Assembly: GCF_003990335.1 (NCBI RefSeq)
Contig: NZ_CP034683.1
Coordinates: 1,626,501 to 1,690,500 of the forward strand
DNA: 64,000 nucleotides
From: Rheinheimera mangrovi
GTDB taxonomy: Bacteria; Pseudomonadota; Gammaproteobacteria; Enterobacterales; Alteromonadaceae
Reading direction: 5' to 3'
In this document: piece after piece, positions 56,713-64,000 of the stretch
Numbering within the stretch: the first letter of the stretch is position 1
Layout: each line of letters starts with the position of its first letter
Position numbers and translations under genes: made by a program
The notes under the pieces: generated by a model
Seen by the model: only the letters and a program-made list of their open reading frames with translations
The model's database searches: none
Told to the model about the DNA's origin: nothing

Positions 56713-59514
56713 GTGCTTAAAGGTTTAAAAGCTTGTTTTATTGCTGCTTTTTTTACAGCGTTGCCTGTATGTGCAGTGACGCCTTCGCCAGCTATGATAG
56801 CTCAATTTCAAAAACTTCCACCAGCAGAACAACAGCGATTAGCGAAGCAGTACGGTGTAACTTTGCCCGCTGGAATGGGCGGGGCTTCAAAGAACCAACA
56901 AGCTGAGTCAGAAGTATTAGTGCCGCAGCAACAAAAGGTTGCTTTTGACGAGATGGCCCTGGCACAAGTTGAACCTAAAGAAAGCGACCCGTCAAAACAG
57001 CGTTTTGGCCTGAATATGTTTAATTCGCAGGTCAGTACTTTTGCACCTGTGGACAATGGCCCTGTTCCTGACAATTATCGTCTGGGTCCTGACGACATTA
57101 TTTTATTACAATTATTTGGTAAACAAAGTGCTGAGCATGAATTGCTCATCAGTCGCACTGGTGAAGTGAATCTGCCAGAAATTGGCCCTTTAACAGTTTC
57201 TGGTTTAAGTCTGAAGCAAGCTTCTGCGTTGATTATCTCCAGAGTAAAAGAAGCAATGATAGGTGTAGATGCAACCGTAAGTATGGGCAAGCTGAGAACT
57301 ATTAACGTGATGGTCGCAGGCGAGGCAAAAACACCAGGCATGTACGCTGTATCTGCAATGACAACGGTAACTCAAACTCTATATGTTGCAGGTGGTGTCT
57401 CTGATATCGGCAGCTTACGGGATATTCAGGTAAAACGTGCAGGTCAGACGGTGGGGCACTTTGACTTATATAACCTGTTATTACGCGGTGATAGCTCTGC
57501 TGATGTGCAACTTCAGCATGGCGATGTAGTCTTTATTGCTCCAATGAGTGCTTCTGTTGAAGTAGCAGGTGCAGTAAAACGCCCGGCGCTGTATGAAGTA
57601 AAATCGGGCGAAACTATTGACCAACTGCTTGCTATGGCAGGAGGGGCCAGCGCAGGCGCTTATCCACAGTCTGTAGTGTTAGAGCGCTTTAATAGCTATA
57701 ACTTACGTGATTTATTAAATCTTGATTTAACCAATAAAGTAAATAGACAAATGGCACTGCGTGACGGTGACGTTCTGCGTTTACCTGAAACTTCGCCACG
57801 TATTGAGAATGTGGTAACTATTGCAGGCGCTGCGGTACGTCCAGGCCATTATTCCTGGCAGCAAGGGATGAAAGTAAATGATTTAATCAAATCATTCTGG
57901 GCTGATTTGCATATGACAGCTGATCTTGACTACGCATTAGTTGTCCGGGAAATTAATAAAGCTGGTGATGTAAAAGTACTGCAGTTTAGTCTTGCAAACT
58001 CCATCAATGATGCCAACAGTTCAGACAACCTGTTATTGAAACCACGCGATTTAGTACTGGTATTCAACCACGCCAATGAATTTACTCATCGAGACGCCAT
58101 TAACGCTTATTTACGTGAAAAGCTGATTGAACGGAACAGTCTGAATGAGGATATGCGTTGGGCTGGTACTGAAGATTTGTCCACAGTGGGTTTTAACAAT
58201 TTGCTGCTTGATGCAAACCAGCAGAAACAGAGTGCTAACGCTGCTGGCAAATCAGGATCAATTGCAGGGCAGAGTATTGTCGATAGAGCGCAAGCAGATA
58301 GCTCTGGTGCACAGTTAACCGAAGGTGGCCGCACACAGCTTAGGGAAGCCGTTAGCCAAAATGCACTGCCGGAAATCATGAGTGATGTGATGAAACGTTT
58401 GTATCATGACAAAGAGCTGCTTGCATTGTCTGCCAGTTTTAACAGAACAGAGCTGTTGTATCCACTTTTAGCTAAGTTAAAAGCACAATCACGCAGCGGC
58501 CAAACTGTCAATGTTGTTCGGGTTGGCGGCGAAGTAAGGGTTCCAGGCGAATATCCACTGGCTGAAAACGCAAAAGTAAAACAACTTGTTTCTGCTGCAG
58601 GTGGTGTAACAGACGCTGCCTATTTAGGCCGGGCAGAATTAACACGGGCAGTGAGTGTTGATGCGCATAGCAATGGCGTGCAGGTAGAAAACATCGCTGT
58701 GGATCTGCAGGGTGCCTTAGCAGGCTCCAATGATATTGCACTACAAAGCCGTGACCGATTAAACGTATTCCCAATTCCAGATTGGAATATTGATAACACC
58801 ATCGAAATTCGTGGGGAAGTGAAATTCCCAGGTCGTTATACCATTCAACGTGGCGAAATGTTGTCTGACATTATCGCCCGAGCTGGTGGCTTAAGTCGTA
58901 ACGCTTTTACGCAAGGCGTAGTCTACACCCGCGAAAGTGTGAAAGAGCGCGAGCGTTTACAACTGAAAAAGTTAATTGAACAGTTGCGTGCCGACATCGC
59001 CAGTAAAAGTCTCTCAGAGCAGGGCATGACGACATCGCCACAAGACGCCCTGTTAATGATCGGTCAAATTGAAAATCAACCTCCTGTAGGCCGGTTAGTA
59101 TTGGATATGCCAGCCATTTTGGCCGGTGAGCCAGAAGCCGATATTCAGGTAGAGAATGGCGATTTATTTTATATCCCAAGAATGGATAGCACCGTCTCTA
59201 TAGTGGGTGAAGTGCAGCATGCTAGCAGCCACAGATACAAAGCAGGGCTCACCGTTGACGATTATCTGGCATTGGCTGGTGGTTTAAGAAAACGAGCTGA
59301 CTCTGAGCGTGTTTACGTGATTAAAGCCAACGGTTCAGTGGTAATTCCACAGCAAAATGGTTGGTTCGCAGTTAAATCCGAAACTCTGGAACCTGGTGAC
59401 ACTATTATTGTTCCAGTGGATACTGAATATAAAGATAGCTTGTCAATATGGACAGCAGTAACACAAATATTCTTTCAATCAGCTGTAGCTATCGCAGCCA
59501 TTAACTCATTTTAA
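56713..59514 (+). CDS. Polysaccharide export protein with six SLBB domains
   Basis: 933 residues from GTG 56713, with GGAG about 7 bases upstream. A signal peptide (cleavage after PVCA, about residue 21) is followed by a Poly_export domain (about 115-210, LGPDDIILLQLFG) and about six SLBB domains (VAGEAKTPGMY, VAGAVKRPALY, IAGAAVRPGHY, VGGEVRVPGEY, IRGEVKFPGRY and IVGEVQHASSH). It is much longer than Wza or KpsD and lacks a lipobox. It is probably the outer-membrane or periplasmic channel of a second, Wzx/Wzy-type pathway with the Wzz just downstream. Confidence 0.88.
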   Translation: MLKGLKACFIAAFFTALPVCAVTPSPAMIAQFQKLPPAEQQRLAKQYGVTLPAGMGGASKNQQAESEVLVPQQQKVAFDEMALAQVEPKESDPSKQRFGLNMFNSQVSTFAPVDNGPVPDNYRLGPDDIILLQLFGKQSAEHELLISRTGEVNLPEIGPLTVSGLSLKQASALIISRVKEAMIGVDATVSMGKLRTINVMVAGEAKTPGMYAVSAMTTVTQTLYVAGGVSDIGSLRDIQVKRAGQTVGHFDLYNLLLRGDSSADVQLQHGDVVFIAPMSASVEVAGAVKRPALYEVKSGETIDQLLAMAGGASAGAYPQSVVLERFNSYNLRDLLNLDLTNKVNRQMALRDGDVLRLPETSPRIENVVTIAGAAVRPGHYSWQQGMKVNDLIKSFWADLHMTADLDYALVVREINKAGDVKVLQFSLANSINDANSSDNLLLKPRDLVLVFNHANEFTHRDAINAYLREKLIERNSLNEDMRWAGTEDLSTVGFNNLLLDANQQKQSANAAGKSGSIAGQSIVDRAQADSSGAQLTEGGRTQLREAVSQNALPEIMSDVMKRLYHDKELLALSASFNRTELLYPLLAKLKAQSRSGQTVNVVRVGGEVRVPGEYPLAENAKVKQLVSAAGGVTDAAYLGRAELTRAVSVDAHSNGVQVENIAVDLQGALAGSNDIALQSRDRLNVFPIPDWNIDNTIEIRGEVKFPGRYTIQRGEMLSDIIARAGGLSRNAFTQGVVYTRESVKERERLQLKKLIEQLRADIASKSLSEQGMTTSPQDALLMIGQIENQPPVGRLVLDMPAILAGEPEADIQVENGDLFYIPRMDSTVSIVGEVQHASSHRYKAGLTVDDYLALAGGLRKRADSERVYVIKANGSVVIPQQNGWFAVKSETLEPGDTIIVPVDTEYKDSLSIWTAVTQIFFQSAVAIAAINSF

Positions 59515-59582
59515 TCGTCACGCAAACGATGGGTGACCTCATGTCGTTTGCGCACGTTCAAGCAGAATGGATATCAATTCAT

Positions 59583-60512
59583 ATGACCGAAATTAAAGGT
59601 CTGGTTGCACCAGAAGAAACCGACTTGAAAGAATATTTGGTTCAAATATTACGTTATAAATACTTAATTTTTGGTATATCGATTAGTTTTGCCCTTGTTG
59701 TAGCTATTGGTTCTTTATTTTTGCCTAACGTTTATCGGGCAGAGACTATATTAGCACCTGTAGCAGATAATAGTGCCTTAAAAGTTCCTGGCCAATTAGG
59801 CAGTCTTGCGGCTCTTGCCGGCGTAAATTTAGGCGGCTTAGATGGAGGTGGAAAGTCAGTGCTGGCGCTCGAACTACTGAAATCCCGTGATTTTATTATT
59901 CGTTTTATTGATCAGCATAAATTACTTGTCCCTCTTATGGCGGCGAAAGGTTGGGATCAGAATCAGGATAAAGTCATTATAGACGCTGACGAGTACAACG
60001 AAGAGAGCAAGATTTGGGTTCGTGATGTGAAAGCCCCTATTAAGCCTGAGCCTTCAATGCAGGAAGCTTATGAAGAGTTCAAAGATATATTTGCGGTCAG
60101 TCAGGATAAAATGACTAGTATGGTGAAAATATCCATCGAACATGTGTCTCCAAATGTTGCTCGAGATTGGGTTTTGCTTTTGACTAAAGACATTAACAAT
60201 GAAATGAAGCAACGTGATTTAATTGAAGCAGAACAAAGTATCCGCTACCTCAATGAACAAATTGCGCAAACGAATATATCTGAGATTAAGACAATGTTGT
60301 TTTCATTGGTAGAAGAACAAACCAAAACGATAATGTTGGCAAATGTGCGTGATGAGTATGTGTTCAAAACTATAGATCCTCCGCTTGCTCCAGAGAAAAA
60401 AATTAAGCCAGCCAGAGCATTATTGGTTGTATTAGGCTTTTTGTTGGGATTCTTTCTAACGGCTTTTTTTGTGATTTTTCGCATGTCCATGAGAACTGAA
60501 AAGTCTGCTTAA
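59583..60512 (+). CDS. wzz: Wzz-family chain-length determinant
   Basis: 309 residues from ATG 59583; starts at 59529 and 59541 are also possible, and no ribosome site is decisive. The pattern is that of Wzz/FepE: a short cytoplasmic start (EETDLKEYLVQILRYKYL), a first membrane helix, a long periplasmic part with coiled helices, a Pro-rich PPLAPEKKIKP motif and a second membrane helix near the end. Wzz controls O-antigen or exopolysaccharide length in Wzy-dependent synthesis. It follows the SLBB export gene directly and precedes wecC. Confidence 0.85.
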   Translation: MTEIKGLVAPEETDLKEYLVQILRYKYLIFGISISFALVVAIGSLFLPNVYRAETILAPVADNSALKVPGQLGSLAALAGVNLGGLDGGGKSVLALELLKSRDFIIRFIDQHKLLVPLMAAKGWDQNQDKVIIDADEYNEESKIWVRDVKAPIKPEPSMQEAYEEFKDIFAVSQDKMTSMVKISIEHVSPNVARDWVLLLTKDINNEMKQRDLIEAEQSIRYLNEQIAQTNISEIKTMLFSLVEEQTKTIMLANVRDEYVFKTIDPPLAPEKKIKPARALLVVLGFLLGFFLTAFFVIFRMSMRTEKSA

Positions 60513-60539
60513 GATTATAACGATTTGAGGTATTAAAGG

Positions 60540-61787
60540 ATGTTTAAGTCTGTTTCCGTTATTGGCTTGGGTTATATTGGCCTGCCTACTGCAGCAGTGT
60601 TTGCCACTCACAACATTAAAGTTATTGGCGTTGATGTGAACCAGAAAGCGGTAGATACGATTAATGCGGGTAAAATTCATATCGTAGAACCTGAGTTGGA
60701 TGTCGCTGTTCATGCCGCTGTTAAGGCAGGTTATTTGACTGCAACTACAATACCGCAAAAAGCGGATGCTTTTATTGTGGCTGTTCCTACGCCATTTAAA
60801 GGCGAAAATCATGAACCTGATTTGAGTTATATAGAATCTGCTGCCAGAGCTATTGCTCCCGTTCTTGAACATGGAAATTTGGTTATTCTCGAATCTACTT
60901 CACCAGTAGGTGCAACTGAACAAATGGCTGCCTGGCTTGCAGAATGCAGACCTGATTTAAGTTTTCCTCAGTCAGCTGGTATTGCTTCAGATATCAGGGT
61001 TGCACATTGTCCTGAACGTGTATTGCCAGGGCAAGTCATGAGAGAACTATTGGAAAATGACCGTGTGATTGGTGGAATGACGCCTGCTTGCTCTGAGGCC
61101 GCTGTTGCTTTGTATAACACTTTTGTTCAAGGTGAGTGTGTAGTTACAAATGCTCGTACCGCCGAGATGGCTAAGTTAACAGAAAATAGTTTCAGAGACG
61201 TAAATATCGCTTTTGCCAATGAACTGTCCTTGATTTGCGATGATTTGGAAATCAATGTTTGGGAGTTGATCCGTTTAGCGAACAGACATCCAAGGGTGAA
61301 AATTTTGCAACCAGGGCCCGGCGTTGGAGGCCATTGTATTGCTGTTGACCCTTGGTTTATCGTCAGTAAATCACCGCAACTAGCCAGATTGATCAGAACG
61401 GCGCGCGAAGTTAACGATAGCAAGCCTGTTTGGGTGTTGGATCAAGTGAAACAAAAGGTTGCAGACTATCTTATTGCAAACCCTGAAAAAACAGTGAAAG
61501 AACTGACCATTGCCTGTTACGGATTGGCGTTTAAACCTGACATCGACGATTTACGTGAAAGCCCGGCGCTTGAAATTTCAAAACAGCTTTCAGCTATTTA
61601 TCCGAATTGCGTTTGGGTAGAACCAAACATTGACGAGTTGCCGGAAAAGCTTGCATCAAACTCGTTAGTCAGTCTTGAGCATGCGCTTACTAATGCCAAT
61701 GTACATCTGTTACTGGTGGACCATAAAGACTTTAAACAAGTAAGACCTAATGGTTTGGTTATTGATACGAAGGGGATTTGGTTGTGA
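60540..61787 (+). CDS. wecC: UDP-N-acetyl-D-mannosamine dehydrogenase
   Basis: 415 residues. The NAD loop [29 protein letters not shown] and the catalytic Cys in [13 protein letters not shown] fit WecC. It oxidises UDP-ManNAc (from WecB at 55069) to UDP-ManNAcA. Its TGA overlaps the GTG start of the second rmlB (GTGA), so the two are coupled. Confidence 0.95.
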   Translation: MFKSVSVIGLGYIGLPTAAVFATHNIKVIGVDVNQKAVDTINAGKIHIVEPELDVAVHAAVKAGYLTATTIPQKADAFIVAVPTPFKGENHEPDLSYIESAARAIAPVLEHGNLVILESTSPVGATEQMAAWLAECRPDLSFPQSAGIASDIRVAHCPERVLPGQVMRELLENDRVIGGMTPACSEAAVALYNTFVQGECVVTNARTAEMAKLTENSFRDVNIAFANELSLICDDLEINVWELIRLANRHPRVKILQPGPGVGGHCIAVDPWFIVSKSPQLARLIRTAREVNDSKPVWVLDQVKQKVADYLIANPEKTVKELTIACYGLAFKPDIDDLRESPALEISKQLSAIYPNCVWVEPNIDELPEKLASNSLVSLEHALTNANVHLLLVDHKDFKQVRPNGLVIDTKGIWL

Positions 61788-62854
61788 AAATATTGGTAAC
61801 AGGCGGCGCAGGCTTTATTGGTTCAGCAGTAGTTCGCCATATTATTCAAAATACAAACTGCAGCGTGATCAATGTTGATAAGCTAACATATGCTGGAAAT
61901 CTGTCATCTATCGCGCAGGTGAGCGAATCTGATCGGTATTGCTTCGAACAAGTAGACGTTTGTGATTCAAAAGAATTATCCAGAGTCTTTGCAGAACATC
62001 AACCTGATGCTGTGATGCATTTGGCGGCAGAAAGCCATGTAGACCGTTCCATCGATGGACCCTCAGCCTTTATCGAAACTAACATTGTAGGGACTTACAC
62101 TTTGCTGGAAGTAGCCCGAGTTTATTGGAAAGGGTTATCTGAGGTTCGTCAAGCCACATTCAGATTTCACCATATTTCAACAGATGAAGTTTATGGCGAT
62201 TTACACGGTACTGATGACTTGTTTACCGAGACTACGCCTTACGCCCCAAGCAGCCCTTATTCTGCCAGCAAAGCAAGTAGTGATCACCTGGTGAGAGCGT
62301 GGCATCGAACTTATGGCTTGCCTGTTGTGGTTACTAATTGTTCGAATAACTATGGTCCTTACCATTTCCCTGAAAAACTGATACCGCTAATTATCCTCAA
62401 TGCTTTGGCTGGAAAGCCATTACCAGTGTACGGCAAGGGAAATCAAATCAGGGATTGGTTGTACGTCGAAGATCATGCTCGCGCTTTGTACCATGTTGTG
62501 ACAAAAGGTGAAGTTGGCGAAACCTACAATATTGGTGGCCACAATGAGAAACAAAATATTGAAGTTGTGCATAGTATTTGCGACCTACTAGAAGAATTAC
62601 AGCCTGAAAAGCCATTGGGAATGAAACATTACAGAGAGTTAATTACCTTTGTTACCGACCGTCCTGGCCATGATCTAAGGTATGCAATTGACGCCTCTAA
62701 AATTAAAAATTGTTTAGGCTGGACACCAGATGAGACTTTTGAGAGCGGTCTTCGTAAAACTGTCCAATGGTATCTTCAGAATTCAGCCTGGTGGCAAGCT
62801 GTGTTAGATGGTTCATATAAATTGGAACGCTTAGGACAAGGGGAGGTGAGCTGA
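61784..62854 (+). CDS. rmlB: dTDP-glucose 4,6-dehydratase RmlB (copy 2)
   Basis: Start GTG 61784 (356 aa) with AGGGG 8 bases upstream; the TTG at 61778 is too close to that site. [31 protein letters not shown] and YSASK are intact. It is very similar to copy 1 in the conserved blocks but clearly diverged elsewhere, so the duplication is not recent. Its TGA overlaps the rmlA ATG (TGATG). Confidence 0.95.
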   Translation: MKILVTGGAGFIGSAVVRHIIQNTNCSVINVDKLTYAGNLSSIAQVSESDRYCFEQVDVCDSKELSRVFAEHQPDAVMHLAAESHVDRSIDGPSAFIETNIVGTYTLLEVARVYWKGLSEVRQATFRFHHISTDEVYGDLHGTDDLFTETTPYAPSSPYSASKASSDHLVRAWHRTYGLPVVVTNCSNNYGPYHFPEKLIPLIILNALAGKPLPVYGKGNQIRDWLYVEDHARALYHVVTKGEVGETYNIGGHNEKQNIEVVHSICDLLEELQPEKPLGMKHYRELITFVTDRPGHDLRYAIDASKIKNCLGWTPDETFESGLRKTVQWYLQNSAWWQAVLDGSYKLERLGQGEVS

Positions 62855-63735
62855 TGGCCATTGCAAAAGGTATAGTTTTAGCTGGCGGCTCAGGCACTAG
62901 GTTGCACCCTATTACTTTGGGTGTTTCTAAACAAATGCTGCCAATTTACGACAAGCCAATGATTTATTACCCATTGTCTGTATTGATGTTAGCAGGTATT
63001 CGCGAAATATTAATTATTTCAACACCAGATGACCTGCCTGCATTTCAGCGCATGCTTGGTGATGGTAGCCAGTTTGGTGTAAGTTTGAGTTATGCCGTGC
63101 AACCTAGCCCTGATGGCCTTGCGCAGGCATTTTTAATAGGTGAAGAATTCATCGGGTCTGGTCATGTGGCCTTAGTACTTGGTGACAACATTTTTTATGG
63201 CCAACATTTTAGTGATAAGTTAAAAGATGCTGTCAACCGTGATTCGGGCGCAACTATATTTGGTTATCATGTGACAGACCCGGAACGATTTGGCGTGGTT
63301 GAATTTGATAAGGAAGGTCGAGCCTTATCAATAGAGGAAAAACCTGCTCAGCCAAAATCACATTATGCGGTGACCGGACTTTATTTTTATGACAATGATG
63401 TCATCGAAATTGCTAAATCCATAAAGCCTTCTGCTCGCGGTGAACTAGAAATAACAGATATAAACACCGCATATTTACAGCGTGGCGATCTGAACGTGTC
63501 TTTGTTAGGCCGTGGATTCGCCTGGCTTGACACTGGAACTCATGATTCCTTGCTGGAAGCTGGACATTTTGTGCAAACGATTGAATCCAGACAAGGATTG
63601 AAAGTGGCTTGCCTTGAAGAAATTGCGTTCAGAAATGGCTGGATAAGTGAAAGTCAGTTATTGAACCAGGCTGAATACCTGAGAAAGACGGGTTATGGTG
63701 CTTATCTGAAGAAACTGGCAGACGGAGTCGTGTGA
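62854..63735 (+). CDS. rmlA: Glucose-1-phosphate thymidylyltransferase RmlA (copy 2)
   Basis: 293 residues. [20 protein letters not shown] and LGDNIFYGQ are intact. Same reaction as copy 1. It overlaps both neighbours by one base, so rmlB-A-C form one coupled block serving the second polysaccharide. No rmlD is present in this part of the window; it may lie beyond the edge, or one of the two upstream copies may serve. Confidence 0.96.
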   Translation: MAIAKGIVLAGGSGTRLHPITLGVSKQMLPIYDKPMIYYPLSVLMLAGIREILIISTPDDLPAFQRMLGDGSQFGVSLSYAVQPSPDGLAQAFLIGEEFIGSGHVALVLGDNIFYGQHFSDKLKDAVNRDSGATIFGYHVTDPERFGVVEFDKEGRALSIEEKPAQPKSHYAVTGLYFYDNDVIEIAKSIKPSARGELEITDINTAYLQRGDLNVSLLGRGFAWLDTGTHDSLLEAGHFVQTIESRQGLKVACLEEIAFRNGWISESQLLNQAEYLRKTGYGAYLKKLADGVV

Positions 63736-64000
63736 TGAAAGTGTCGCATACCAAACTAAAAGACTGTTTGATTATTGAACCAAAAGTGTTTGGTGATGAT
63801 CGTGGTTTTTTTTTAGAAACATTTCAAAGTGACCGTTATGCTGAGTTGGCACAAATTGATTTGCCTTTTGTGCAAGATAACTACTCCCGCTCGATAGAAG
63901 GCGTTTTACGGGGACTGCATTTTCAGAAAACTAAACCTCAAGGTAAGCTTGTCAGAGTGGTGAGAGGCGAAGTCTTTGATGTTGCAGTTGATATTCGTCC
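63735..64000 (+). CDS. rmlC: RmlC epimerase (copy 2), partial at window edge
   Basis: About 88 residues visible from the ATG at 63735, which overlaps the rmlA TGA. FGDDRGFFLETF, the active-site His region LRGLHFQ and PQGKLVRV match RmlC. The remainder lies beyond the window. Confidence 0.93.
   Translation, partial: MKVSHTKLKDCLIIEPKVFGDDRGFFLETFQSDRYAELAQIDLPFVQDNYSRSIEGVLRGLHFQKTKPQGKLVRVVRGEVFDVAVDIR

Overview
This 64-kb window is one large surface-polysaccharide locus. The gene families, start-codon use and moderate GC suggest a Gammaproteobacterium, perhaps near Rheinheimera or Alishewanella; the genus is a weak inference. No rRNA, tRNA or CRISPR was seen.

Layout. (1) 1-6350, minus strand: a 2OG-Fe(II) prolyl hydroxylase-like gene, a lipoprotein with a Pro-Glu repeat stalk, KpsS (Kdo transferase), a predicted outer-membrane barrel and a second lipoprotein that runs off the edge. 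(2) 6631-10877, plus strand: a complete ABC-type capsule export operon, kpsD-M-T-E. (3) 10881-14000: REP/BIME palindromic repeats around a REP-associated tyrosine transposase (RAYT) and a lone rmlD. (4) 14107-28372: a tightly packed operon with two long coiled-coil proteins (the second with an FkbM-like methyltransferase fold), rmlB-D-A-C for dTDP-L-rhamnose, a BNR/beta-propeller protein, a bifunctional glycosyltransferase, an unknown GT-A-like protein and an alpha/beta hydrolase. (5) 28650-46697: glycosyltransferases, an asparagine-synthetase-like enzyme, a heparinase II/III remnant, ugd and galU, separated by REP elements. (6) 46831-52640, minus strand: methyltransferase-kinase fusion, GT2, GT29 sialyltransferase-like and GT4-like genes. 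(7) 52938-54977: kpsC. (8) 55069-64000, plus strand: wecB, a six-SLBB export protein, Wzz, wecC and a second rmlB-A-C set, which starts a Wza/Wzz-type O-antigen or exopolysaccharide locus.

How it works together. KpsS and KpsC build the poly-Kdo lipid linker. RmlABCD, GalU/Ugd and WecB/WecC supply dTDP-rhamnose, UDP-glucuronate and UDP-ManNAcA. The transferases build the chain, and KpsMTED exports it. Many of these proteins carry accessory modules that recur across the locus: a YPDV repeat, TPRs, a C-terminal beta module and long coiled coils. This suggests a scaffolded synthesis complex, with the coiled-coil proteins as candidate chain-length rulers.

REP/BIME elements mark most module boundaries. 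In three genes the stop codon is the TAG inside the terminal GTAG of a REP.
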